A DNA stretch of 64,000 nt. Origin: Pictodentalium vernedei (Eukaryota; Mollusca; Scaphopoda; Dentaliida; Dentaliidae). Position numbers and translations under genes: made by a program. The notes beneath the pieces were generated by a model. It had not been told where the DNA came from. It worked only from the letters and a program-made list of their open reading frames with translations, and searched no databases. Shown here piece after piece: positions 43,657 to 55,526 of this stretch (its first letter is position 1; every line of letters begins with the position of its first letter). The stretch spans positions 163,697,455-163,761,454 of the forward strand of contig CM062294.1 of assembly GCA_031216915.1 (NCBI GenBank), written 5' to 3'.

Positions 43657-44036
43657 AGGGGCGGCGGAACGATTTTCAAAGTGTGTGTGTGGGGGGGGGG
43701 GGGGGGGTAGATTGGGCGATGGATAGTCGTCGGTATGACGGGACGACCATGGTTCGACCCGTTGTACGAAAAATTTAAATTCCAGGGTGCCAAAACTCCC
43801 ATTTCCATGCATCTGAGCGGATATTTTGAGATTTTTCAGGAGATGTATTTGAAAGATGTCACACTTTGACAGCCGCTAAAAAACGCCGGTAAAGCATACA
43901 GGTGAGGTCTATTTATCAGCTTTGGTCGTAACGAACCAGTACAAGAGAAACATGGCTGGCGAAAATATGGGGAGGCTCTGAATCCGCCCCTTGTTTCACC
44001 AGTCTTTGGTTGTGTTAAAATATATGCATACAAAAC
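43657..44036 (-). mobile_element. Poly-G/poly-C hairpin MITE, third copy, truncated
   Basis: AGGGGCGGCGGAACG end at 43657, poly-G at 43692-43709, then the family landmarks in reverse order down to CCGCCCCTTGTTTCACC and TTGTGTTAAAATATATGC. One hairpin arm is missing. Its end lies 53 bp upstream of the exon 2 acceptor. Confidence 0.75.
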
Positions 44037-44612
44037 TGGTTATAGCTCACAAGAAGACTCATTTCTTTAAGTTCTTCGACAGGTTTTAGTCCTAATTGAG
44101 ATCAAATTTGGCGAAAATTTTTCTTGATTGTGTGACAGTGCTAACAAAAGTGGTTATTTCCGTACCTGGCGTTCAGTCATGTGACTCGTGCAGTAACAGT
44201 TGCCAAAACATTTAGTAACTGTTTCCATTGAAAAGATTTTCAAAAGTTGAAATTTTACTTTATTTTCACAAAATTATGAAGAACTGACGACCTTACCATT
44301 TTGTACAAGATTTTCTCATATACTCGTATACTGTTGCCAGTGTTACAGTAAGAATTCCAAGACGTTTCTTATAAAAAACAACAAGAAAATCCATCACCTT
44401 TTTCTAGCATGGATAATATAACCCATTGACAGCTATTCTTCAAAAGCTCCTTTGGGAGATTTTCTAAAATTAATTTCAAGGCCTAATGGTGTTCGTGAAG
44501 GATATGAACTGCATTTGCTTGTAACATTGGGGCTGATTGGTGGGGTCTCCTCCGCTTTTTAGATTTTACCATCAACATAAAATGTTTGTTACCTCCACTT
44601 TTTATTGAACGT
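44037..44612. other. Gene-free stretch
   Basis: AT-rich; nothing recognised. Confidence 0.5.
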
Positions 44613-44625
44613 AACAAAACTACTA

Positions 44626-44980
44626 ATCGGTTCTCGTCAGTCAAGCAACGTCGAGCCCGGTTAGTCATTGGGCGAGTGACCGTCTGAGCGATCGATTCGG
44701 ACTGCCGCGTTGTGTCATTGGGCGAGGCACTTAAGCCCGAATGTCACGGTGGGGGCACGATGACGCCATGTTCCGAGGCGTACTGCACGTCGATGGTGCG
44801 CATGTCTTCGACCAATCTTACCCTGCCTGTGCTGCAATGCGGTGTTACGATGTTGGGGAGCTGGCGGCTGCTTGTCATTGCTCGGTGGTTCTCTTCGGCT
44901 TCCTCCAACCTTAAAACTGTCAGAGACACGATATGATCGTGGCTGTTAGAGTGTCGTTAAACCTTAATAAATAAATAACT
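44626..44980 (+). mobile_element. 5S rRNA-headed SINE (SINE3-like), tail type B, second copy
   Basis: A perfect 13-bp duplication AACAAAACTACTA (44613-44625, 44981-44993). The head starts inside the 5S region (TCAAGCAACGTCGAGCCCGG, TTGGGCGAGTGACCGTCTGAG); the body has GCGTACTGCACGTCGATGGT; the tail ends GGCTGTTAGAGTGTCGTTAAACC and (TAAA)n. About 30 bp of the 5S start is missing compared with 20817-21240. It lies in intron 1, antisense to the receptor. Confidence 0.92.
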
Positions 44981-44993
44981 AACAAAACTACTA

Positions 44994-45365
44994 TCATTTT
45001 GCAACCCGAAGAGATGTTTTAAAAAACAACAACAGAGGCTCATGTGAGCCAAAAGCGTCACCTGGATCAAGTTATCGCCACGGAATGGAAACAATGTAAG
45101 ACTGGGAATTGATGGCTTTAGATTGATTTTAGTCATGGTAAGACTCATTTTTAAGAGCAATTTCCAGCCAGTTTGAACCTCCCACTCATACACACCCATC
45201 GCACATTCATACTCCAATAAGTCAACAATTAACCCTTTTCATTCTTATGTAAACCTAATGCCACACAATGAAGAGTGAAGGTTTGGGATGGGTGAATGTT
45301 GAATCGATGGATCAAATTCCTGCGGAACCCATCATACAAACGCAAAATGGAATCGGTGACTTGCT
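44994..45365. other. Gene-free stretch
   Basis: No recognised feature. Confidence 0.5.
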
Positions 45366-45496
45366 GCACTCTAAAATCAGTTGGGTTGAAAAGCAGCCGA
45401 AATCAACTGGGTTGAGTGAGTGTGAACCCAATTGGGTTCATATTCACTCAACCCAGTTGATGTGTGTTAGGTTTTACAACTGATTCTACAGTGTAC
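45366..45496. mobile_element. Palindromic MITE with ACACTCTAAAATC ends, diverged copy
   Basis: Same palindrome as 50532-50661 (AACTGGGTTGAGTGAGTGTG..CACTCAACCCAGTTGATG), with mutated ends. Confidence 0.75.
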
Positions 45497-46354
45497 AGAT
45501 ACTCTGCATCATGTAGAAAACATTTCATCAATTGAGTAGAACAATGTTTTTAGCATTGCAGATGGCACCTTTTTCCTCTCAAGGAGCGATTTGTCATAGG
45601 CAGCTTAGAAAAAGGCATTTGAACATATTTTCTATTGTTAACCACAGGATTACCACAATTCTTGTTTTCCATGTACCAAGTGCCTGGCATCCTATTACTC
45701 TGGATAAATTGGCCCAAAATTGAGAAGGAACAGGCCCATCATTAATGTGGACTGCGTACCAAATAGCCAATCAATGCATGCGGAAGTTAGTGAAGACATG
45801 TTTGTTAACTTTATTCCCAATGACCAACAGTGTTAAAATGAGGAACCCTATATGATGCAGATTGCAGTTTTTTCGCTCGATTCTTCTACCCAAAACGAAC
45901 GCTTCATATCACATCGCATAACAAGTATCTGTCTTGTATAGTTCAGGACATACAAGCAATTCAATGTGTTTTTTTTTATTTTTAGCGCCATAATTAGCGA
46001 GACACGTGAAAACTTGTTTCCCTTTCATCGAGAATATGTCGCTCAATAACAGAGCCAACACATTTTTAGCTCAAATCGGCTGTTCAGTTTTTCATCTGAA
46101 ATTTTGTGCGGAACCATAAAATCGATCGCTACCAGAACTAGCCTATCTATATACTGCCAGATCAACTTTCTTTGAATAAAAAATTGAATCTACACCATTA
46201 AGTGGGATGCGCACCAAATGTCAACTCATCGTACTCAGCAGCTGATGAGGATGATTTTCAGTTTTTATGCCATTACATAGTGTTAATCGGGTTTCCTATA
46301 TCGTGCCCCGTGAAGTAACTCTTGGGTTTCCCATGAAATTTTTATGATTATATG
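45497..46354. other. Gene-free stretch
   Basis: Nothing recognised; frames are short. Confidence 0.5.
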
Positions 46355-46833
46355 CAGGGACCGACCTGGGCATGCGCCAGTGCGTATTTGGTTCTGAAAC
46401 ATCAGGACCTGGCTCTTAAATCTCAGAAATAGGCTTCTCAGTTGGCGCGTAACTTCTCAGATCATATTTTGATATTCTTTCGATGGATAATCGAGAGAGA
46501 CACTCTTACATGTATTATATATATGATTATCATTTATCATTGTTGTAGAGTGCTTAAGTTAATACTTCAAGTCTTAATTATCAAGCATTAATCTTCACTG
46601 TGGTTTCTGATCAAGTCTTGGCTGCCTAAATAGGCAGCCAAGACTTGATCAGAAACCACAGTGAAGATTAATGTTTGCTATAGTGTACTAAATGAAAATG
46701 ATGAGAGCTATTACATACTTGCTGTGTGTGTTACAAACAGCAGTGTGACTCCGTAAATTGAAATCTGGCGCATGAATTGAAAAAATAGGCTCCGAGGCTA
46801 GAGCGTATTTTAAATAGTCCTGATCGGTCCCTG
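46355..46833. mobile_element. hAT-like MITE, 5-bp TSD, with perfect internal palindrome
   Basis: Ends CAGGGACCGACCTGGGC and (reverse) CAGGGACCGATCAGGAC; flanks ATATG (46350-46354, 46834-46838). The palindrome 46586-46673 has perfect 42-bp arms (GACTTGATCAGAAACCACAG). Confidence 0.8.
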
Positions 46834-46839
46834 ATATGT

Positions 46840-46945
46840 AGTAATGCTCACAGCTTTCCTATATGACATCATAGACACGTGACCCAGTGGCGTCACGTTG
46901 GGCCGCGATGGTAGACCATGCATGTGAGCTGCCATGTTGATAATA
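46840..46945 (+). repeat. Fragment of the Polinton-like TIR (left-arm orientation)
   Basis: Reads GTAGTAATGCTCACAGC, GACACGTGACCCAGTGGCG and CATGTGAGCTGCCATGTTG, matching 1138-1265 with substitutions, starting at the very terminus (AGTAGTGCTC). Confidence 0.65.
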
Positions 46946-48394
46946 CGACCAGTAAGATTAAATTGACCAATAATAGAATATTTTCTCGCCAAAGCGAACC
47001 CAAACAGCACGGGTGAGAAAAACTTACAAACCTACATTAAACCACATTAACTCAAGGGCAATCGAGTTGCAAAGACAAAAACGAACGCAAATGAAAGTAA
47101 ACCTATAACAATAATTTCCTTTAAAATTTCGTCTCTATCTGAAAATAAGTGAATAAAAGAGAGATACTTTGGATTAATGATTTTAATAATATTTGCACAT
47201 TGCCACATTGAGGCCCATTTATCATGGTGAGCCACGCTCCCACACAAACACCTGTGGCAACGCCCATGTCGGTTAACAATAATTATACAGTCCGATAGGG
47301 GCTTGTGTTGGTTGAGTTTTTAAACCTTACAACCCGATACGTATCCTGCATAATTGTTAACGTAAAAGAAAATGCGATGATCTCTGTAAGCAAACAATAT
47401 AATGGACAACCGACAGTGAAGCAGAATCAGTACTAAGACAGAACACATCGAGTGTGGAGTGCGGGGGACCGGAATCTTTGAGCGAGTTTTTTCTGCATTT
47501 CACGAACGCTGCTATACCACGGTTCAACCTCAATTAAGTGAATGAGGCTGACATTTTTTAAGAATATTATTATCCCTGATGGGTGAGTGTGTGAGATGGG
47601 GAAATCTCACCCGAGGGCAAGATATTTGGGTCAGACACGAGGCTTGCCGAGTACAGGCATCCAAGACTAATCTAGAAACAACTACAAATCCACAGGATAT
47701 AGACTGTCAATGGGTGATAAGATGCATAAAAAGCTCCAGTCCTTCAAGTGTTAAATTATTTTTGAGCCTCTCTGCAAATATAAAATGGGTTCACAAAGTT
47801 TCTTTCGCCCGGGTTATTTGCAGTACTTCCAATTAGGAGTTCAGTGTTGAAAGGGTTAAGGGAATTTTAGAATTATTGTTTTCAGCAAAAATCGAGTGGC
47901 GAAAGTTGATTAATTTCAGGGCCGTCGCTAACGAACGTTTAGGGGACCTGGCCTCCCCTCCAGTAAATTTTCCAGACAGAACATTTTCGTCAGGATAGGA
48001 AAGGAATCCGAGATAATAATTCTCCAATGCCAGCAAAGATGTACTTTCTTAAAAGGCTGGATTTGGTACTTGGACTTGAGTCACATACAGTCAGTCATAC
48101 AAATACAGATCTATAGTACCAAATTCGGACTGTTGTGTGCCCAGCGTGACTAATCTGGAGTACCAATACGCTACGTTTTAATTAAAAGTTGCGTAACGAC
48201 TACTTCATGTATATTTTATTTGTACGCGAATAAATTTCTAAGAAGTCAGTAGTATGTCAGGGATGACACGTGTTTGTGTGCTAGTGCACAATTTGTGCGC
48301 ATAACATGCCGCACATAATGGCACATCCAGCATCTGTCTATGTGTAGTTAAGCACCTTTATACAAAGGAACGTGCCTATTATTGAAAAAGAGGA
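46946..48394. other. Gene-free stretch
   Basis: Unique-looking sequence with no supportable exon; frames at 47047-47247 (minus) and 47579-47836 (plus) have no recognised domain. GTTGAAAGGGTTAAGGG at 47846-47862 resembles a TTAA-element end. Confidence 0.45.
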
Positions 48395-49057
48395 TTCTGG
48401 GGGAAATCTGAGTCCGTTTTTGTCGTTTTGGGTGATTTGGGGAAATTGGCGGGTCAATTTTGGATAATAAGATTTTCTCTTATACAAAGGAACACACCCT
48501 CCGAACATACCCCCGTCCTATTAGAGGGTTTTGGGTCACATTTCTACCACGTGCCGCCATAGAAACCAAGATGGTGGCCTCCTGTATACAAAATGGACGA
48601 CGGAAGCAGGTATCACCCGGTTTGTTTCTCACATTGACCAGGACACACAAGGACTATGGACCGACAGCGATTCAGCTAATACTTACTCCTTCCAACCGAC
48701 TGGCAGTCGGTTGGAAGGAGTGGGTATTTGCTGAATAGCTGTCGGTCTATAGTCCTTGTGTAACCTGGTCGGTGTAAGGGAAATCTGATGGACCTTCCTG
48801 GTGAAATGCATTTTTCTTGTGATAAATCAGTAGATTTAAGCCACCGGGAGGCCTCAGAATCAAATGTTGGGGTTGAAAAACACGGACACCCACCATCGAG
48901 AGGGCGATTTCCCCACTCGAACTCTCTCCCAACACCGGCCTGTGCGCCCTCGGGACATGCCTATGGTATGTCGTGCTGGGACCCCAACCCCAGTTTGAAA
49001 TCTAACTGATCATCCCCTCCCCCTCCCACCATTAATGACCCTCCAGCTACGGTCCTG
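48395..49057. mobile_element. Chimera: Polinton-like TIR fragment fused to a hAT-like MITE fragment
   Basis: 48395-48618 follows the right arm of 1137-4038 (CACCCTCCGAACATACCCCC, TAGAAACCAAGATGGTGGCC, ATACAAAATGGACGACGGAA) and then joins abruptly at about 48619-48625 to the interior of the 720-bp hAT-like family (GACCAGGACACACAAGGACT, palindrome CTTCCAACCGACTGGCAGTC) through to its end CTCCAGCTACGGTCCTG. Confidence 0.7.
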
Positions 49058-49899
49058 ATTCGCACAGTCGCTTTCGCTTATATAATATGCGGAACTTCCA
49101 CTCAGGGGTTCAAGGATGAAAGGATTAAGGAAATTTTTATTGACGGTTTCAACGAAAATAAAGTGGTGAAGTTTGACGAATTTATTTATTCCCGCACGAC
49201 CTCACTGCCGCATATTACATTGTTTTCGTTAGTGTGCGATGCACGTTCCCAACAACAAACTGATAATAACATATGTTGTTTATCTTTGAAGATTTCGTTT
49301 TGGGTAGCATGTTTTCCTTACAAAAGATTTTGGAGAGACATTTTTCTCTGTTTTCATACCAAAGATTTCAATTCAAAGCAAGTATTTTCTCGGCAAATTT
49401 AGTGCCATAAAGTTGTGAACTTTTTCAAATAGACATTTTACATTTTTGAACTATGTTTTCATTAAATTGTGTCAAAAATCGCGATATTGTATAAAAATTT
49501 TAAGAACAAATCTCCAGATTAAAGAAGACAAAAGGAGTTCTTGTCTAAGGTATCGTCTGCCTGAACTTATAACAAAATCGAAAAAGGCATTTTGGTGAAA
49601 ATTAACCCCTTTGTACGTTCTCATGAACATTAGTACAAAATGCAACGAAATTTCGCGATTTCTTCACTAAAATGCTTTGTTTTACATTTGTGCACGGACC
49701 ACAAAAATCCAACTTCACTTTTTTGAATTCCTCGATGACAAATAAACTGCATTGTTATATCACCGGGAAAGGGGGGGGGGGGGGTGTCAAGTCATAATTT
49801 TGAGTTTGGCCGCTGTGCGAAACAGAACAACCTGATAGATCGCGAAGTGCAGGCCTGCGATTTTACACGCGTATACTTTCAGGTCCTGAATTGTGGGAA
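49058..49899. other. Gene-free stretch
   Basis: No gene; a 14-base poly-G tract at 49770. Confidence 0.5.
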
Positions 49900-50012
49900 C
49901 GTGACAGCCGTTACTTATTCACAGTTCCTTGTTCGACATTCTTTATCAACCGATGAAATCGGTTGGTAACGAATGTTGAATAAGGAACTCGGAATAAGTA
50001 CCCGCTGTCACG
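49900..50012. repeat. Imperfect 113-bp palindrome
   Basis: CGTGACAGCCGTTACTTATTC pairs with GGAATAAGTACCCGCTGTCACG; the centre is CAACCGATGAAATCGGTTG. Several mismatches. Confidence 0.75.
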
Positions 50013-50381
50013 TCCGTCTGAATTGTGAAGTGAGCTGGCTAGCATTCTGCCAGTGGGAACAACATTTTGTTGCCTTTGCTGTGATGAGTCTGGGGTCAAC
50101 CATGCCGGACTGACCGATCAGGATCGAGTGCCCCATCCCAAACAAATTCATTAAATAGCGTGGAAGCTGATGTTTCTTTTGTTGGCCTAAATGTGATCAG
50201 TTTGGTGCTATAGGGACTACGTGACGGAGCGATTTGCCATTACTGGGTCATCTGGGGAAAGCCAATGTCCTAATTAATTGGTTGTCGGGAACGCCATTTC
50301 CATTTTTAGGTAGATGAACCATGGAATGGGTCCAATGGAGATAAAGATCTGGAACAAAATTCTGTCGGCCTGCTTGTATGT

Positions 50382-50440
50382 CTGTCTGTCTGCATGCCTG
50401 CCTGCCTGCCTGCCTGCCTGCCTCCATGTCTGTCTGTATA
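50382..50440. repeat. Tetranucleotide microsatellite (TGCC/TGTC)n
   Basis: CTGTCTGTCTGCATG then six CCTG units and CTGTCTG. Confidence 0.85.
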
Positions 50441-50531
50441 TGTCTGTTTGTTAGTGTGTTTGTCTGTCTTTATCTAGGCCTACTCACGTCTCCTGGTTTA
50501 CTCGATATCCACAATTATGCTGTTAGTAGTA

Positions 50532-50661
50532 CACTCTAAAATCGGTTGGGTTAAAAATCAACCCAAATCGACTGGGTTGAGTGAATATGAACCCAAATTG
50601 GGTTCATATTCACTCAACCCAGTCGATTTGGGTTGATTTTTAATCCAACCGATTTAGAGTG
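50532..50661. mobile_element. Perfect palindromic MITE flanked by TA
   Basis: CACTCTAAAATCGGTTGGGTT pairs with its complement over the whole 130 bp; TA on each side (50530-50531, 50662-50663) fits a Tc1/mariner-type target. Second copy at 45366-45496. Confidence 0.85.
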
Positions 50662-50754
50662 TAGGATAGCCAGAATAGGGTCAGTAATAAGATGGAACAG
50701 ACACATGTAGAATCGGTCATAACTTATGACACCATGGGCTACTCTTACGAAGAG

Positions 50755-50875
50755 GGTTTTCCAGAAATCTGATACCGTTTTGGTGATTTGGGCTATTTCT
50801 CGGGTCTATTTGTGTAATTAGATTTACTCCCATTCAATCGAACACATCGTCCGAGCATACCCCGGTCTTGTTGAA
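50755..50875 (-). repeat. Fragment related to the Polinton-like TIR arm
   Basis: GGTGATTTGGG, TGTGTAATTAGATTTACTCC and ATCGAACACATCGTCCGAGC follow 3690-3745 with many substitutions. Confidence 0.55.
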
Positions 50876-52350
50876 GGCAATATACCATTTTTACATTCAG
50901 CCTCTTACATCCGGGTCTTCATTTGCTCCCACAAACCGGCTTTATTTATCAACATTGATCACACGTGTACTGAACTACTGATCGGCATTGAAAGCTTCAT
51001 TTTCCGCCTCCGTTTTATCAATTAAAATCCGTCAATTTACCTAATCTGCGTTTGTTCTCATCCCCAACGGACTTAGAAAGAAATTTGTGTATTTTGCGAT
51101 GTTATATTCCATACTTATCTGTTCTTATTTTCATGTTGTAATACAATAAGCCCATTGCCGATTAGCCATCTTTGATGTTAATTATATGCAAGGTCAGGGG
51201 TAGCTTCGGGTAAACAATTCGATCATCTGTTAAGACTGTCATACATGCGATAAAGACAACCAAAATGTTTCGTTTGGAGCGAGAAATTGTGCATTTTCGA
51301 TTTTATACTAATAAAAAATAGCACACATTCAACTCTTCATTTAATGGACAGAGCAAAATAATATTGATTTTTTCGTGAAATGAATACCGCAATACTTCCC
51401 ACAAGCGAAGGTAGACTCGGAATCATGGTTTTGTTGTGTTGACGAGTGACAAAACTGCAGATATATCACTGAAATGGCACAACAGTGTCTACGCGAGTGA
51501 AAATGCATACCCTGGGTATCCAAACAACCAACCCATACAAATATCACACAGATGTTCCAGCTGGAAGATACTGGGGTGGAGGGGGCGTGGTCCCTAAAAG
51601 TGAATGAAAATCGTCTGCTATCAGCAGTGTCGCGTGCCTACTAATAATATTTTGTCCATATACAGTACAGGTCAAAATGAGTTGAAGAATAACCACGACC
51701 GGTATAAACTATATATGAATGTTTCCTATACTAATAACAGAAGAATCGGACATAAAAATATTTAAATTCTTCTTTTGACTGTTTTCTCCTTCAACTCAAA
51801 CGTACATGTCACACAGTGGAAGTTGTCTTATTACAAAAAACACCCACGAAGTGGAAGGTCCACACAGGGCCGGGGAAGGGAAATTCGGACCCGGGTTTAA
51901 TTATGTGACGGCTCTCCTTTAAAAAATGTCGGAATATTGCACAGATGATAAAGGCATCTACAGCGAGTGCCAGAGGTGCGATCGACCACAGAGTGGTTGG
52001 ATGGGGCGGCGTTTCTTCCCCAACAAAATTTTTAAATCAGTTATTAAATGGAGTCTTCTGGCGGCTTTTGGGATAAAAAATCACGTTATTCTTGGCCGTC
52101 AAAATGACGTTTTTTAGCAGCATGTTTCAAATTTCGAAGTTGATCAATGAGTCTCCAATGGCCTACCGCCCATAGCTATATTGACTACACAATTCTGGTT
52201 ACGTCAAGTTGATTCAATAAAGTTATTACTTCAAGAATCAAGCAGTCCAGAATTACAGCCGTTGGTCAAATGTATATCTTCATTCACGATACAGCCCCCT
52301 TCTTAACTGTTGGCACAGGAGTCAGAACCTTGGGGGAGGGGAACTAGGTC
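50876..52350. other. Gene-free stretch
   Basis: No recognised exon, RNA or element. Confidence 0.5.
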
Positions 52351-52457
52351 AAACATGGCCAGAAAGCCAGTATTGTGGGTTTTCTTTTTGTTTTGGAACG
52401 CCCTCTGAAAGGACGTACCAAACCAAAAAAATGAAATACAGTCTTTCGGGTCATGTT
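52351..52457. repeat. Palindromic element, copy 1
   Basis: TCAAACATGGCCAGAAAGCC pairs with GGTCTTTCGGGTCATGTTTGA-like sequence; core GAAAGGACGTACCAAACCAAA. The second, better copy is at 56416-56523. Confidence 0.65.
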
Positions 52458-52977
52458 TGAACTAGAGAGTGGGCAGGCGAAACCAAGATCCTTGACTCCT
52501 GCGCCAGCCCCCCCCCCCCCCCAAGTTCCAGGCTCTGGGAGTTACTACCCTGGGCCCCACCCTCTCCGCGACTCCGGATATATGACCAAAATGTGCATAC
52601 ATCGATACTGTATTACAGAACACACAGGGTGATTTTGTACTTCTCCTCTAAGTAGGTGGATATACATATATATATTTCCAACATATTCTTGTCAGTTTGG
52701 AGAAAGTTTGGGACTCAAAAAGCTAATCTGCAATTTATGGACCACCAGATAACTGACTTATCAGTGCTCCTTAAACTGCAGATTTTCTTTGTGGGTTACA
52801 AGTTTTTACTGGCTGTCAGGTATGGTCAGTGGTTGATGCCCATGTGCATTGTTTTGCACACAAGCAAAATTCCAGCCAGAGGACCTCCGAGTGGAATTCA
52901 GAAATCACTTGACTTACAGTAGGAGTGGAAATACGTCGTAGAATAACCACTATAAACTACTAGTATGCATCTTCAAC

Positions 52978-53072
52978 TACACCAGCAACACAAGAACCTG
53001 ACATCATTTTCGGGAAAGCTCTCACAGAAAGCTTTCCGGAAAATGATTTCGGGTTCTTGTGCTATTGGTGTA
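52978..53072. repeat. Near-perfect palindrome
   Basis: TACACCAGCAACACAAGAAC pairs with GTTCTTGTGCTATTGGTGTA; 8-base loop CTCACAGA near 53025. Confidence 0.8.
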
Positions 53073-53748
53073 ATGGCAGTGGGCTACTTTGTTCATTGCG
53101 GTTATGCTACGACTTATTTTGATTCATACGGTATTTGTAGACTTGAACATATGCTTCTACCTTGTACCATGCATTTATATTCATAAGAAGTCTTTTTTCC
53201 AGACATTTCATACTTGGCTATTAAATAAATAATTGTTCATTTACAGATTAGTTCTATTAAAAATTATTCGACTGTAGCCATAACCACATTTCAATATTTC
53301 GTGATAATAAAATAAATTTAAAATAAGAAGTTTTGACTTGCTGAAATAATCTACAATTGTAGTACTCTGATCACAAAAAGCAGTATAATATATTTTGTAC
53401 TTTACTTTTTAAACCTTTACCCACAGATAACATTAAAAATGGAAATTTAAATTTATTTTTTTTCAAATTTACACAAAAAGCCTCAAACAAATCGAATCAT
53501 GTGATCCTCGGAGGAACAATCTTGTTGCAATGATAGATCACATTATGTGTCATGTACACAACGTTTCAAAAAACATTTTTACCTGCTAATTCATGAATTA
53601 GGTGTGAAGTTGCAGTCAGTTTTTGATTGAGGGTTAGGCAGTGAGGTGTATGAATTATGGAGATTCTTATCAATCCATTTTCCAATGTCTGAGAAAAAAA
53701 AGAATTAACAATACCAAAAGGGTAAATTCTTGTAAATTAAACAAGCTA
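53073..53748. other. Gene-free stretch, possible decayed TTAA MITE
   Basis: AAACCTTTACCCACAG at 53412 and AATCATGTGATCCTCGG at 53493 look like a mutated left half of the TTAA family 2 (see 63593). The right half is not identifiable. Confidence 0.35.
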
Positions 53749-53889
53749 GCGGCATCCATAGAAGCGAAAAATTAAATGCTCACAAAAACATCCCATTGGC
53801 TACTATTTATGCCGAGAAAATCATCAATGACAGCAAGCCAATGGGAGAATGGGGAAAGTTTTTTCGCGAGTCGCGTATCTATGGACGCC
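53749..53889. repeat. Inverted repeat (MITE-like)
   Basis: GGCATCCATAGAAGCGAAAAA pairs with TTTTTTCGCGAGTCGCGTATCTATGGACGCC, and CCCATTGGCT with AGCCAATGGG. Confidence 0.7.
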
Positions 53890-54051
53890 ATCAACTTGAA
53901 AAGGTTTCAAAGTGACGGCTAAAAAGTGTATAAACGGTAAATGTGAACTCCAGAAATAATAAATGTCAACCCAAGATTGAAAATTGATAAAGGTATACGG
54001 TTAATATTTGAACTTTCCCTCCATAGACAATGGGGCCTCGAATTATTTATA

Positions 54052-55526
54052 CACTCCCAAAAAAGAATATATGCATGCTAAAAAATAACACTAAAAAAAG
54101 ATATCTATCATTTTCATTCATGTAAATGTTATTCAATCACAGATGAATCAATTTGTGATCAACACGAGAAATTTCATTACGCTACGACGAATACTCTTGG
54201 TGCCATGGTGAGTCAAAGACACTAAGGGTCAAACAAAAAAGTCACACACTCAATATCTGGTATGACCTCCGTCTGCATCGACTACTGCTGTGCATCTACG
54301 CCTCATGGAAGCGAACAAGTTAGCATGGAAGTGTTGTGGGATGTTGTTCCATATTCTGATAAGCTGTCTTTGGAGTTCCACAAGCGTTGACGGTGCATGG
54401 GGAAGCCGGCGTAGCTGACGTTTCATTTCGTCCCATACGTGCTCAATGGGTGAGATATCGGGCGAATTTGCGGGCCAGGGAAGAACATCCACTTGTTGTT
54501 GCTGCAGATACTGTTGAACAACACGAGCTGTGTGGGGTCGGGCGTTGTCCTGCTGTAGAATGACGCCGGGGCCGTGACGTTGCAGAAATGGGACAACAAC
54601 AGGTGTAAGCACTTCATCACGATATCTGGCTGCATTGAGATTGCCATCAATAATGACCAGCTCAGTTCTGTTACGGGCAGTGATGCCATCCCACACCATG
54701 AGAGACCCTCCACATAACGGTTTCGCTCCACGACACATGGATCTGCGTAGCGTTCGTTTCGACGTCTGTACACTCTCTGGCGGCCATCTGATGATGAAAG
54801 ATGGAAACGACATTCATCTGTGAATAAAACACGTCGCCACCAGTGTAAGGGATGCCCGAGATGTTGTCTACACCACTGCAGTCGTGCATGACGATGACGT
54901 AACATCAAAATCGGACGAATTGCAGGTCTTCGAGGACGTAAGCCGTATTCTCTCAGCGGTTGATTACTGTTTGAGGATGTATCCGTCTCAAGTTAAGGAT
55001 GTTCCTGGCTGTCGTCGTTGCCGTTTGTTGCCGGTTCCGGAGATGGACGACACGGATATACCGATCTTGTGCAGGGGTGGTAACTCGGGGTCTCCCGGAG
55101 CGGGGTCGGTCTCGAACGTCATCATGTTGTGCATGTCGATGGACTAGCCTTTCTACAGTGTTACGGTGGCAGTTCAAATGCTGGGCAACCTCTCTGTGTG
55201 TTCTGCCAGCTCTAATCATACCCAGGGCAAGGAGGCGTTGATTCATTGTCAATCTTGGCATGCTAATGTGGAGTCGTTTTAACAGTAGCGCAAGTTTGAA
55301 TGTGAACGATAGGAAGGCCTTACTTTCGTGTTTAAATACCCAAGGATTCACACTGCTGCATGAATTTTCAGACTCTCCACGTGCAAAACATGCCTTTTCA
55401 CAAACGTGCAGCACGTCATTTAACGTTAATGCAATTTTAACGGGGAAAGCTGTTTTTGTGTTGAATATAACTTATTCATGAACAGGTTAACACTCTTTAC
55501 ACCTACGAAATTATTTTTTTGGAGTT
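54052..55526 (-). mobile_element. Tc1/mariner transposon, decayed
   Basis: About 1.47 kb containing a broken transposase. Short ends CACTCCCAAAAAAGAATA (left, after TA at 54050) and, in reverse at the right, AAACTCCAAAAAAATAAT; the match is imperfect, so the right border is approximate. Confidence 0.8.
54250..55261 (-). pseudogene. Tc1-type DD34E transposase, frameshifted
   Basis: The start is chosen at MPRLTMNQRLLALGMI (55261), which opens a helix-turn-helix typical of Tc1 paired-like domains (REVAQHLNCHRNTVERLV, then RPRSGRPRVT). A frame change near 54955 leads to RVLFTDECRFHLS (first catalytic Asp), and another near 54740-54810 leads to LQQDNARPHTA (second Asp) and NSPDISPIEHVWDEMKR (Glu). 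There are 34 residues between the second Asp and Glu, i.e. DD34E, the Tc1 signature. It ends with TAA at 54250. Two frameshifts make it inactive. Confidence 0.93.

Noticed and set aside
43607..43812. N-terminal extension of the L1 open frame (about 70 codons with poly-Pro)
   Set aside because: It runs through the splice acceptor into the poly-G MITE; the Pro and His runs are translations of poly-G, not protein.
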